DNA from: Escallonia rubra
Lineage: Eukaryota; Streptophyta; Magnoliopsida; Escalloniales; Escalloniaceae
Direction: 5' to 3'
Assembly (NCBI GenBank): GCA_033065855.1
Contig: JAVXUO010001445.1
Span: 1-64,000 of the forward strand
DNA: 64,000 nucleotides
The translations under genes were made by a program, and so were the position numbers. Of the stretch, positions 24,229 to 35,300 are shown one piece after another. The first letter of the stretch is position 1, and every line of letters starts with the position of its first letter. Under the pieces are notes generated by a model, which saw only the letters and a program-made list of their open reading frames with translations, was not told where the DNA came from and ran no database searches.

Positions 24229-25413
24229 GAATGGCCTCTATCCTCATTTATATGCAACCTTTGCCATATGGTGAGAAGTGATGGTGAGATCGTGCCTTTA
24301 AGTGAGGCTGTCCATGGGGAACCGGCCCATTTGAGTGTTTTTGGAGCGTTTGGGCTTTAGTGGCGTTTAGGATTTTCGGTCGATACAAATCCTTTTGTCG
24401 CATCTACATATAATGACGATTGTTTTTATCTTTTCAAGCTAAAATATCATTTAGCAAACGTTATCCTCCCTTGGTGCTATAGATCAATCGTCCTTCGTAG
24501 AAGTAAGATATCATATCGTTGTCACACATGCCATTAGTGATACAAAATGTTTTCACTACTGATTTTCTAGCATAATTTCACAGATTCATTGAGTAGGCGC
24601 CTAACATAGGGGTGTGCACACGGAGATATAGGGATACATAAAGCTCGCACTAGTTGGAGGATTTGGCCTCCTTCATGTACTGTCCTTGCCTTCAAAGCTT
24701 TGCAGTTTGCATCAGAGCAAGTTATATGTGACAACTACTCTCTGCAGAAGCCAGCATGCTTCAAAGCTTTGTCTTTATGGTTTGCAACAGCAAATCATAG
24801 GAGCTAGTACATTAACTCTGCAAAATCCTGCAACCAATAAGTAGTGTACAGATTGGTTGGACTATTATACAAAAATGGTAACAGAATTGGTATCTTCGTC
24901 ACCACATTAATAGTACTGGAAAAAATTGTCTCAAATCATGTAAATCGATCACCTGATGAACCACTATGCCATTCGGGCTTGCCTAGTTCGAAAGAAGAAG
25001 TTGTTCAAGGTTTCCCTTTTCTAAGTCTTTCTTGCTACTATTTGCAACTGTAAGGATCCCCTAAGCAAAGTGGCCGTGGAGTGCTGCTATCGTTGCCTTT
25101 GGGATCAGAACTACCTCAGCCCATAGGCAGGGAGAAACTTCTTTGCAAGCATCGCACGACAATGTTCATGAAGCGCCAAATGAAATGAGTTCTTAGCAGT
25201 CACTCCAAACAAATCAACAATCTTGATATTCTCAAATAACATAGAAGCCGAAAAAAGTTAGGATTTCGGTCTTCCTACGAAACATACAAAAATTAGACCA
25301 AGTTAGATTGACATGTACGTATACGCATTTACACGTTGCTCATTATACATTGCAACTATACGTTGTCTAACACACAGAATGTATGGCTCCATAAGAACAA
25401 AGTAGGTACTCAC

Positions 25414-25515
25414 CTTTTTCCAAGACCATCCATTTCAAAAGTTGAGATGCTTATCGAAGGAAGTTTTCTCCTCCTTTTCTTGAAAGAGGTGACATAGAAC
25501 ACTAGAAAGATACCA
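25414..25515 (-). pseudogene. Truncated small membrane-protein paralogue (array unit 3)
   Basis: The 3' part of exon 1 survives: LVFYVTSFKKRRRKLP and ISTFEMDGLGK followed by a GTGAGT donor. Similarity to the other units stops at about 25,516, inside the hydrophobic segment, and the matching upstream/promoter block resumes only at about 27,290. The gene has therefore lost its start by insertion of unrelated DNA. Confidence 0.5.
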
Positions 25516-25746
25516 TAACAGTGCGAATTCATGTATTTAACAGTCAGTCACCGAGAGAGAAACCCAAAAGGCGATTTTTGTGTCTCCTCCCCTTCTCTTC
25601 TGAAAAGCACTTCCTATCTCTCAATTTTTCGTCTCCGTCGCCATCTCCAGTTTTCCCGATGGGTGGTGACGTGGTAGAATAGACATTTGTTACTCAGGGT
25701 TTTGTTGGGGATCTTGGTGGCTGCGACGAGTTAGACGACTATCCCT

Positions 25747-26335
25747 TAGAGGTGAGCACGGTTCGGTTGGTTCGGTTTGGAGGCTGAATACCAAACCGAA
25801 CCGACAAACCTCGGTTTGGAAGAAAAAAAAACCGAACCGTAGTTGAACGGTTCGGTTTCTGCGGGTTGAACGGATTGAACAGTTTGGTTTGGACGGTTTA
25901 ATCGGTTTGGGCCAAATTCAATTTTGGGCAAGTTTAGGCCCAAAAATTAATAACTTATACATACTAATAAGCTAAAAAAAAAACTGAATTTTCTTATCAT
26001 AATTAATAACACTTGGTGAGATATAGGCGGCGAGTAAAAAATATGTGTTACGTTAAGGGATTTAAGGTTTATCCCATTTTATATGAGTAGTTAGATAACT
26101 AGGGTTAGTAAATAATAACTAGGATTAGGTAAAAATATAGATATATTATATTATATACGGTTGGTTCGGTTTATGCGGTTTCAAAAAAATCCAAACCAAA
26201 CCGATCGAATCAAATGTACGGTTTGGGGGAAAAAAACCAAACCGATTGATTTTTAGATCAATTTGGAAATAAACGGATTGGTTGGTTCGGTTTTCACGGT
26301 TGGATCAGTTTCAACTGTTTAAATGCTCACCCCTA
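25747..26335. mobile_element. hAT-type non-autonomous element rich in CGGTT
   Basis: Ends TAGAGGTGAGCA and TGCTCACCCCTA are inverted repeats, flanked by an 8-bp duplication with one mismatch (CTATCCCT at 25739-25746, TTATCCCT at 26336-26343). An 8-bp target is characteristic of hAT. The inside carries many GGTTCGGTTT/AAACCGAACC repeats and no transposase. Confidence 0.75.
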
Positions 26336-26596
26336 TTATCCCTATTGCGATGGGTCGCACTCGGTTGATGTAGTCATCCCTATTTTTCTGCGTCGGTCTA
26401 TGGTTGGAGTTAGAATCTGGGTTTAGCTATTGGGGTCCTTGGGTGCTCCTTGGTTGGGTTGTGGTGGCCGTAGGTTGTGAGGGTAGTTTCCCGTCGGGGT
26501 TGTCCTTTGATTAGGTGGTCTTTGTCTTTAGCTGGGTTTTTTTTTTCTCTGTCGAGTTTTGGGTGCAAAGCTTCCTTGGTTTTGAGTACAATTGGT

Positions 26597-26653
26597 GAGT
26601 CTACGGGTCAAATAATATCTATCCTGAGTCTACGGGTCAAATAATATCTATCC
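26597..26653 (+). repeat. 28-bp direct duplication
   Basis: The block beginning GAGTCTACGGGTCAAATA and ending TATCTATCC occurs twice in a row separated by one T. Confidence 0.85.
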
Positions 26654-27620
26654 ATGCCCAATGCATGAAAGTTTTGGTGGGTACAGGCTGGACACGAGCT
26701 TCTTACGGGTTGTCCATGTTTATTTAATTTTTTAAGCATATCAATTACCGTCCAAGTCTACTATGAGTCATGAGTTTTTGTTTGCTTAATTTTTAAGCAT
26801 ACGAATTACTATCCAAGCCTTCTATTTAGTCTGATAATTATGAGAAAATAGTAAAGTCTCAAAATAGATTTAACTATAAGCATGAATCAAAGTTTTAGGA
26901 CAAAATAAAAGAAAAAGAGAAAAATTAGAGTCTCGAAACAACCTTACAAAGCCTAATCATATAAGAAGAAATAAAAGAGAAAAAAAAGTCTTCAAAAGTA
27001 TTTAAATCAATATGCTTAGAAGATTTTAAAGACTAAAGAGAAAAAAACATATATCTTTTACACATAGGATTGATACATAATTCATATTATATAAAAGTTA
27101 GACGGGCTGGATTTTTCACAAGTTGGGCGGGAATTTAAAAGCCTTTGCCCATGCCCGACCCATATTTTTACGGGCTCAAACTTTTCTATCCGCGTCCACC
27201 ATCATCTCTATAAAAATAAGCCCATGCCCATATTTCCACAGGCCTGCACGGGTTGTCCTAGGTTGTCCAGTTCAGGTTGCATCCATAGTGAAATGAATGA
27301 AATCATCCATTTGATAACACATGAGGCTGTATGTGGGGAGTCAGGAGTTCTGGATTTTCTGTCTGTACAAATTAATGCTTTCATGGCATCTAATTACAGT
27401 GACGATTGTCTATCTTTCCAAGCTAAAATATCATTTAGCAAACGTTATCCTCCCTTGGTGCTAGATCAATCATCCTTCATAGTAGTAAGATATCACATTG
27501 TTATCACACATGCAATTAATTAGTTATAAAAAATGTTTTCTTTATTAAATTTGCTAGCATAATATTACAGACTCAATGAGTAGGTGCCTAGCTTATGAGT
27601 GCGCATGAAGATATAGGCAT

Positions 27621-28450
27621 TGGACCATACAATGAGTTTCGCCAGTAATATTATGGCCTAATGCACTAAACTTTTTACCGACCATAATGTTCATAAGACA
27701 CTAAGGGGATCTATAGAAGGTGAAAATAAGCTGAAGTTAAAAAGTGAAAATAGAAGTTTATGTGGTAGAGGTGTTTGCAATTTACAAGTCGATTTTTTTT
27801 TTTGCAAACTCGATCTTGGATTTGAATTGCTGATGCCTCTCTCTCAAATTTCTCTCTAAATGTAGATAATTGAACGTAATCCCTCCTTGTTTCATCACCA
27901 CCCTCCGGTTACCATGACCACCACCACCATTACCAACAGTCAAACAACAAGGTACCCACCACCTCTGCCATCATACACACCACCGTTAATGACTTACCAG
28001 AAACGTACCGACCACAACCTTCGCAACGCCGTCATCACCAACACCCATCACCCACCACATGCTATTATCATATTCACCATATCTCTAAAAAAATTTACTC
28101 AAACATACCCCTAGTTTTGCATTTTATGTAGTATTATGTATCTCATTAGAAGCATGCATCATTAGACCACTTTTACCATGAACTTTCCCGTGCTTTATGA
28201 AGTTATGCTCCCCATTTTCATTGTTTAAATTGTATTGTTTCTAATTCCTAGACAAACAAACATATATTTTCTCTTCATAATTTCATGAAACTAATACACA
28301 GGAGGATTGCAAGAAAAAGTAGATAAAGAAGTAGGAAACATCATCATGAGCTGAAAAGAAACATGCATGTTCAAATAGTTAAATAAAAAGAGAAAAATAT
28401 GAGGTAGAGAAAGAATGAAGCGTGAGAAAGAAGAGGAAAGAAAAAAAAAA
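27621..28450. other. Intergenic, simple-sequence rich
   Basis: A CACCAC-rich Thr/Pro-type stretch at 27,887-28,060 and AT-rich DNA. The open frame across the CACCAC stretch is compositional; no gene is seen. Confidence 0.4.
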
Positions 28451-28754
28451 GGCCACGTATGCTTACCATATTTGTTTTCTGTTTTCATTTTCACGATTTT
28501 CATATTCAGTTTGAAAACATGTTCCTGTACTTTTATCATTTTCACAAAAAAAAAATTAGCTATTTTTTCTTATATTGGGTTAAGTTTGAGTGAAAAACAG
28601 CTGAAAACACATTTTAGGTGTTTTCAGTTTTTTGTTACTATTTGAGTAATTTTATCCAAAACGAAAACAGAAAATGGTAAAAGTACGCAAAAAAAGAATA
28701 TTTTTCATTATCATTGCTAAAAGCAGAAAACGAATATGGTAAACGTACGGGGCC
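28451..28754. mobile_element. Small TIR element (MITE)
   Basis: Left end GGCCACGTATGCTTACCATA, continuing TTTGTTTTCTG, matches the reverse complement of the right end GGCCCCGTACGTTTACCATA, continuing TTCGTTTTCTG. The interior is a long A/T-rich foldback. No clear target duplication was readable. Confidence 0.6.
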
Positions 28755-28975
28755 AACTCAGAGTGATTTAGGGCCAAAGGGCTGGGCCAGAATAGGGCTG
28801 AAAAGAGGGCTAGGGCTGAACTTGACCCGGGCCTTTTTGGAAAATTTCACGGCATGGCCCTGGCCCTATGGACCAAGGCCGCACTGTTCATCATTTAGGG
28901 TCGGGCCAGCCCGGGCCGTTTTAGGGCCAGGTTGGGCCGGCTTGCGAGCGGCCCGACCTTTTTGACATCTCTACT
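28755..28975. repeat. GGGCC-rich low-complexity repeat
   Basis: A local GC-rich patch of GGGCCAGG, GGGCTG and CGGGCC words in AT-rich surroundings. It resembles the internal repeat of many non-autonomous plant hAT elements. Boundaries are unclear. Confidence 0.4.
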
Positions 28976-31152
28976 CTGTGGTTAATGGCAATTCTTTCAT
29001 CCTCATGAAAGGAAGGATAAACATAGCGAATACAGGAAAAAGATGTACATCAGGCGTCACTTCAATTCAAGATGGTGATAAGAGATTCTGAGTACCGTCG
29101 TACAAAGATACCTGTCACTTTGGAAAATGTCTTTTCAATAACTTCTTCAAAACATGAATGATACTCATACTCCCATATCTAATCTGAACTATAATGCACT
29201 GGTTTTTAGTAGAACGATAAATATATATTCTCTCCGTCTCACATAATTTGATCAATTTTTTTTGTTTTTTAACCGTCTCACAAAATTGCTCATTTTAAAA
29301 TTAAGAAAGATTTTGTAAGTAATTTTACATATTTCTTTTTTATTCTATTTTTTTCTCCACATTTAAATCTCTATCAACTCATTCTCTCTCTTCTGGCCTA
29401 CTTTCTTACACTTTTTTATTCATTTTTCTCTACACATTTAAAATTATGCTAATTCGTTTTCTCTCTCCTGTCTACTTTCTTCTCCTCATCTCTATAAATG
29501 GTAGAATGAAAAACACACAATATATCACTTAAATTCGTAATATGAGTGCCAAAACTAATTGCTTGATGGAGCATACCACAGAGGCAGTATACCACAGTAG
29601 CAAAATAAAGCAGGCCAACACACTGACCCCGTGGGAAGAAGCCCAGCAACGCTTAAAGAAACTCAAATCCAATTCATAGTATTCTGCACTAGTTTGACTT
29701 CTCTGTGTGATCTGATTTTCTAATATCCCTTTCTGCAACATCGAGAAAGGGTACACATATTTTTGAGTTTTATCGTTGCATTTATTTGACATGAGTTGTT
29801 GATTTTATGTCATGAGCAACAAAGGGTTAATAATGAGAGCAGAGACGATCTTGAAGATAGTTCAATCGGAAAAGCTTAAATGAAGGCTAAAGCCATCAAT
29901 TGAAGATCTCTGTCCTGAGATTTTTATTGTAAGTGAGAGTGATAGAATTGATGTGGTAAACAATATGGATGAGTAATTACTTGATGAAACATGTTAGTGA
30001 CGGAACGATAAACTATGTATTCCTCTCATCTCATATGTCGGCTATCTGTCGACTATATCGAACCATACTTGTTTTACTATTATGAAACAACAAGTATCCA
30101 AGATTGACCCAATGAACTCATTGTTTTACTTAAACAATACAATGCTGTAGTTTACTTTGTATAAGCTCATTTTTTGCCTTTTTAAAGCTAAGATCGAAAC
30201 ATGAAGAAATAAGAGAGTGAGTAAAAGACTGAAGAAAAGATTCTCTTTTTTTCCTTCCTTTCTTCTTCTTCGTTTCGGATCGAAAGTACAAGAATTGACT
30301 AAATCAAAAGTCCAACGGAGGTCCATGGCGAAGGGTAAGGATGTCTCAGGTAGGACCGTTAGGGTCGAAGAAGGGCAATCGCCCATTCTTAAAAAATCTG
30401 CTGAAAAGGAAGGAATCACTTTCGCTTTCTTTTAGTTTCTTCTGGCCACTAAGACGTTTTAGTTCATCAAGCTATCTCTTGCCAAGGCATAATTTTTATT
30501 CGGTGGCCGCGGTTATTGACAAGAAGGAAAGAATAAAAAGTACCAAGAAAGTGATGTCAGATACAATCGACGGTAAAGATTTTTGTGCATGCATTTGTTG
30601 CGTCTTGCAAGTCAATGCAACGCAGACGTAACGGTGGGATAAAAAGGAAAAACAAATCCAACTATGGCATCTAGACAGATCAATCAATCGGCCAGCTTTC
30701 ATAAAGTAAAATAATGTCTTTCCTGCAACTTTATAAAACCCTTTGTAAAAAAAGGGAGGAGGTGACAGAAAGTTCATGGTATAACCTCAAAATGAGCACT
30801 TTTCATCTCCCAAATACTACCCATCACAAAATCTTAGGCGTGACAAAACCTAAGTGGGGTGCATTATCATGATGAACCCACCCCACCCCACCCTATCCCT
30901 CATCCCCCTCCTCATCTTCTCCCTTTTTTTCTTTTTTAATCTTTCTACACAAAGTCAACCCCACATTGATCCTCCTCCACCGTGCCACCACCATGCACCT
31001 CCATGCATCACCACCCCTCATTACAAAGAACAAAAGGAGAAAAAAAAATCAAACTAAAACCTAAAAGAGATTGAAAATCCCCCTCCTCCTCCCATCTTTT
31101 GAACCTCCTCCATAATATACCCACCACCACCGCCGTGACCACCGTGTTCAGC
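28976..31152. other. Intergenic and SAMDC 3' flank
   Basis: No gene recognised. At 29,229 a Stowaway-like start (CTCTCCGTCTCACATAATTTG) opens a CT/TTT-rich block. At 30,240-30,540 is a block of two overlapping ORFs that I could not assign. 30,860-31,152 is CCACC-rich and probably includes the SAMDC 3' UTR. Confidence 0.4.
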
Positions 31153-32172
31153 CTACTTCCGGCGAGGCGTAAACGTCTGAAACACGACGCTCCCGGCGGC
31201 GGGGAACTCGTCCGCCGTGCAGCTCCGGCGTTTCATGCCGAGCTGCTCGACGGCGCTCGCGACAACAGTCCATACTTCGTGGCTGCTGGAGGTGGTGGCG
31301 GCCACCGAGACCGTGCCCGGCCGGAAAACTTGCACCACCTTCTTCAGCATCCTGGCAATGCCGTCGCGGCCGTCGTAGACGGACCCTACGCACTCGAAGC
31401 TGCCGTAGCTGAACCCGTCCTCGGGCGTCACGTGGATGGTGGAATACCTGTCACCATCCAACCCGTTCATCGAGTACCCGCAAGGATCAAACGCGAAGTC
31501 ACATATCAAAGCGTTCTCGTTTATGCCGCCGATCCCGGTCGCCTCCGTCATCTCTTTTCCGGCCGTGTCGCCGGCCTTTCCGTCGTCCGGACGCCGGAAG
31601 AACTTTCTGGCCAGGACCCGGTCTAGCTCCGTCATGCAGACCTCCAGCGTGAATGACCCGTCCGGCAAGTCATCGTGGCTTTCATTGCTCGCGACAAAAA
31701 CATGCCATGAGTGAGAAGTTAAGATTGATGGCATGACGGAGGCCTTTCTGTAGCAAAGATGGGACGGCAAATTTTCTTCCAAGTAAATGACCTCTTCTTT
31801 GAAGCTGGTGTGAGGGTAAGGCTGTGCTTTGGGGAAGATGAAGCTGCCTCTGGTGTACCTGCACTGGGATAGGCTTAGGCCGACTTGGCATGCAAGAAGC
31901 AGCAATGGACGGATGGATTTTAACAACTGGGTGGTACCACATGTCTTGATGATGATCTTGGTGGGGTAGACAAAGAGGCTTGATTCTGACAGTACGTAGG
32001 CATCAAAGTACTGGTTCCCCACTGCAGATACTACAGTGCATTGCACTTCATGGAGCACTTCCTCTATGGACTGAAAATGGAGCTGCCGGAGACCGATGCC
32101 GATCACCGGATCATCACCCGAGAAGTGGAGCTCCAACCGCTTCTCAAAACCCTCAAACCCGGAAACTGCCAT
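31153..32172 (-). CDS. SAMDC4: S-adenosylmethionine decarboxylase proenzyme, BUD2/SAMDC4 type
   Basis: Pyruvoyl-dependent decarboxylation of S-adenosylmethionine, supplying aminopropyl groups for spermidine and spermine (cytosol). The frame is one intronless 339-residue protein. It starts MAVSGFEGFEKRLEL, the usual start of the SAMDC4/BUD2 clade. The self-cleavage site LSESSLFVYP is at residues 61-70 (Glu63-Ser64), so a small beta chain and large alpha chain with N-terminal pyruvoyl from Ser64 are expected. KTCGTT holds the conserved Cys78, and YSTIHVTPEDGFSYGSFE the proton-donor His region. The C-terminus SVVFQTFTPRRK is typical. I chose the ATG at 32172 over in-frame upstream ATGs because a TATATAA lies about 130 bp upstream and the upstream frame is CT-rich promoter. 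Codons in the second half are conspicuously GC-rich compared with the first half. No residue needed for catalysis appears lost. Confidence 0.95.
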   Translation of the reverse strand: MAVSGFEGFEKRLELHFSGDDPVIGIGLRQLHFQSIEEVLHEVQCTVVSAVGNQYFDAYVLSESSLFVYPTKIIIKTCGTTQLLKSIRPLLLLACQVGLSLSQCRYTRGSFIFPKAQPYPHTSFKEEVIYLEENLPSHLCYRKASVMPSILTSHSWHVFVASNESHDDLPDGSFTLEVCMTELDRVLARKFFRRPDDGKAGDTAGKEMTEATGIGGINENALICDFAFDPCGYSMNGLDGDRYSTIHVTPEDGFSYGSFECVGSVYDGRDGIARMLKKVVQVFRPGTVSVAATTSSSHEVWTVVASAVEQLGMKRRSCTADEFPAAGSVVFQTFTPRRK

Positions 32173-32303
32173 TGGAAAGTTCTCAGAACTCGCAGAACAA
32201 ATTGAAGAGTGGAACAAAGAACAGACAGAGACTGAAAGATGGGGGCTTTGGTGTTGGTGAGTAGAGGTACAGGGTGAGGGAGATAAGTGGAGGTTGGCAA
32301 GAG

Positions 32304-32310
32304 TTATATA
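32304..32310 (-). promoter_or_regulatory. TATA box of SAMDC4
   Basis: TATATAA on the minus strand followed by CTCTTGCC, 132 bp upstream of the start codon. The sequence from here to the ATG contains no other ATG, so the predicted leader of about 100 nt has no upstream ORF. Confidence 0.6.
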
Positions 32311-32327
32311 GGGGGGTGTGTATGTAA

Positions 32328-32351
32328 AGAGAGAGAGAGAGAGAGAGATAG
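32328..32351. repeat. (GA)n microsatellite in the SAMDC4 promoter
   Basis: GAGAGA repeated about ten times, directly upstream of the TATA box. GA/CT tracts here can bind BBR/BPC factors in plants, by family knowledge. Confidence 0.7.
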
Positions 32352-32354
32352 AAG

Positions 32355-35300
32355 GAGAAGGCCAGAAAGGGGGGTGTAGAGTGAGAGAGTGGGAAGAGAG
32401 GGGAGGAGGAGATGGAGGGAGAAGGGGGGCATGCGGGTGAGGCAACCAAGAATAATGATTGCAGGCATAATGAATACAAGATTTAAGCTTAGGCTTTTCA
32501 GAGTAAGGATACACATCATTATGGAATTTAATTTTTGGTAAGTGAACAGAAAATATATTAGCAAGTACACTTGGGGTGGCAGACATGCATGCAGACGGCG
32601 ATGAGTGGGATAAGAACTGATATTAATCATATTTTAACCGACAAAAAATTCAATAAAATTTGGAACATCAACAAACATGTGGTGTGGTATTCGCGTACAA
32701 TTGACGATGCACGTAGTACAATCCTATCATGTTGAATCCGTTCTCTCGGTCCTTCTTATACAAGAAAGAAGGTACAATCACAAACTGCATGTGATAAACC
32801 TATTGACGAACCGTTGTCTTGTATGGTCTATATTCTTAATGCCTCATAATATTGAGATAATTAATCGTCATGTGTTTTGATGAACAAACTCCAATCTCAA
32901 ATCGTCATGTGCTTTAACAAAATGATCTTAGTTTCTCTTAAATCTTGTAACCCCAAGGATTAGAGAGAAACCCAATCATATAATAACCAAATGCACACAA
33001 GTCATTCACATGTTTACTTAATTGCCAAAACAGACCGAGGGACATAATTATAAACCAGAGATGCTTCAATGCATGACAGCAATTATGAGAGTTCCTACGC
33101 GGAGGCAAGCTTTTTTTGCCATTTATGGATGTTATGGAGTGGACACACAAAGCCAAAACACTACACAACACACAGCAAATCACTCGAGTCACTGTAGTGA
33201 TATGAGCACAACACAAAACACTTTTGTTCCGCGATCATGGCCACTGGAAATTTGAGAAAACCAAAAATGATCTTCATTGTGCTGCGGGTAGTGATGCGAA
33301 AACAACTGCTAGGAATGGACAGCATAGTCTTTGCAGAAGTGGGCAGGTGAGCGAAAAGAAATATAGACGTGCCCAACCAATATATCATCACTTGTATCAA
33401 ATAATTTAAAGGAAAAAAGACACACACACACACATTCAAGGAATCAGGCGTGGGAGCTAAATAATGAGAATATATCCCATAAATTAGTGGGGTTCAATAC
33501 GGTAGATGAAAGGTATACATATCATATTTATGCTTCATGCACTGCATCATTTCTTTTGGAAGATGCTAGAATTTGTCGCAAAGGTAAATTTGGTACAAGT
33601 GCATGCACTCTGAACTCGCACAGTGTAGTTGACCCAAACTTTACCTCTAAAGCATGAGACGATGCATTTTACCCAAACTCCAACAGATGAACTCTACTTT
33701 TGCAAATGAAACTTAGAACTTGAGTTTCCCCAAGGAGGGGTTGTTAGATTATTGCTAGTTCTAGTCGCAGAAAGATTGTGGAAGATTGATTGAGCTTTAC
33801 GAGGTCGAAATTAGTGCCCACTGATCATAGTTTTCCCCGTAACTTTTAAGACTGGATAGATGGTGATTACCAATTCGTTGTTCACCTTACGTAAAATAAT
33901 TAAGGCTAAGCTTATGATAGCATAGATAGATAGACTGTATGATGGTGCAGGTTGGGGGAGATAAGAAGTGTAAGGTGAGTATACAGCAACATTGCAACAA
34001 AATGGGCAGCAGTGTTGGGAAGGGTGGGATAGGCAATGATGTGAAATTGTGAGTTTAGAATCAAAATCTGCAGTTTTTAGAGCAGGAAATGATTCAGAGT
34101 GTATGCGTCATGAATAATCTTAAGGCAGCTGGCACACCCACATTATGACCACATCCCACCTCTTGTGTTGCACGCGCACCACCAAATTCAATCCACAACT
34201 ACACAAACTTTTTACTTACCCAATACCTCTCTCTCTCAGCCAATACTCTCTCTCTCTCTCTGTATCTCACTCTTATATTATGCTGCAAATTTATCCAAGG
34301 GTTGCCATCAATGGAGGTAAGCATGTTACATGCCATCTACAAAATCTTGTAATACTATCGCAACTAATTTATCTTGAACGGTCTTTTACTTGATATACGT
34401 TTGGTATATAAGCGACAACTTGACTTTATTATTACCGCTGCGTGCATATATATTTATTTTTACACGAGTTTAGTAATACGTCGCTAATAGTAGGCCTAGC
34501 GATAAAACTAACAGACTCTCACATCAAGTTACACTAGTCTGGCAACTTGGTTACAAATATGTGTAGACTCTTAAAACTCATGGAAAAACAAAAGCTGGGG
34601 TAAAGGTTAACCACTTCAAAGATAAAAGGCAACAAACAGTGAACCAAATCTTACTTCAAAAGCCTCAAAGCAAAAAGCAACCACGAAATCCCAACTTCTA
34701 CCTCAAAAGGTGGAACCAAAATCTTCCTCTGAGATTAATGATTCTGAATTATTTGGCAAAGTAGAGGGACAAAGAGAAGAATTTAGAGCCCTATTAACCT
34801 TAATTTGCACCCACTAATTCACCTTTCAATCACACACACACTCTCTCCACCCAAAATCATACAGTACATCCCCAACCCATAATTGGTCCCACTCATGGGT
34901 TCAATGTGTCCCCGACAGCCACCGATGGATGGTCCCAGAGTGACTTCACGTCATCCTAAATGCACCCTGCACCCACGACACTCAAGGCCCATCGTTAATC
35001 CTGATCGAGATCGATTTAGCGACATAATAGTCCCTACCTGGGTCCTGTGTATAGCACGACAAATTTGATAAATTGGGACTGGTTATAAGGTGACTTTAGA
35101 GCCGCCATACATGCTTGCACGCGCACATTTAGACACATGTAGCACATTAGAGAGCAATAGGGTCAATTTGAGCACTTGGAGGAGGCATCTGTGAGTGCTA
35201 CTGTACCACGCGCACAAAAAATGGGTGCCCGTGGTTTCCCCCACTATCCTAAGTTGGAGTGCCACCATATCCAACATTTGCAATCTACAACGTTTGTATG

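Larger units (their letters stand above)
19440..27620. repeat. Degenerate tandem array of ~2.2-3 kb units
   Basis: Three units share blocks in the same order. Block S0 (CTTCAAAGCTTTGCAG to AACAGCAAATCAT) is at 19.56-19.70 and 24.66-24.80 kb. Block S1 (GATCACCGGATGAACC to GAGCTACTCCTTGAGAACTC) is at 19.85-20.58, 22.44-22.75 and, truncated, 24.94-25.03 kb. Block S3 (GATATTTGTTACAACT and CAGGGAGGAACTT) is at 21.58-21.72, 23.64-23.83 and 25.04-25.20 kb. The minus-strand small-protein exon is at 22.02-22.17, 24.08-24.23 and 25.41-25.52 kb. Its upstream block (GACGATTGT to ACGTTATCCTCC) is at 22.35, 24.41 and 27.40 kb. Unit 3 is split by inserted DNA at about 25,516-27,290. Units differ by substitutions, transposon insertions and RNase H fragments. 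Confidence 0.75.

Noticed and set aside
28714-28965. 83-codon Gly/Arg/Pro-rich ORF
   Set aside because: GGGCC low-complexity repeat; every frame is open for compositional reasons.
30217-30631. Overlapping ORFs that looked like an organelle-derived insertion
   Set aside because: I compared them from memory with mitochondrial ribosomal, ATP-synthase and cytochrome maturation proteins and found no match; left unassigned.
32173-32586. In-frame 138-codon N-terminal extension of SAMDC4
   Set aside because: It runs through the TATA box and GA microsatellite and has no family similarity. The conserved MAVSGFEGFEKR start is at 32172.
33420-33435. CACACA tract as possible CRISPR-like or regulatory array
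   Set aside because: Simple microsatellite; plant genome, no spaced repeats.
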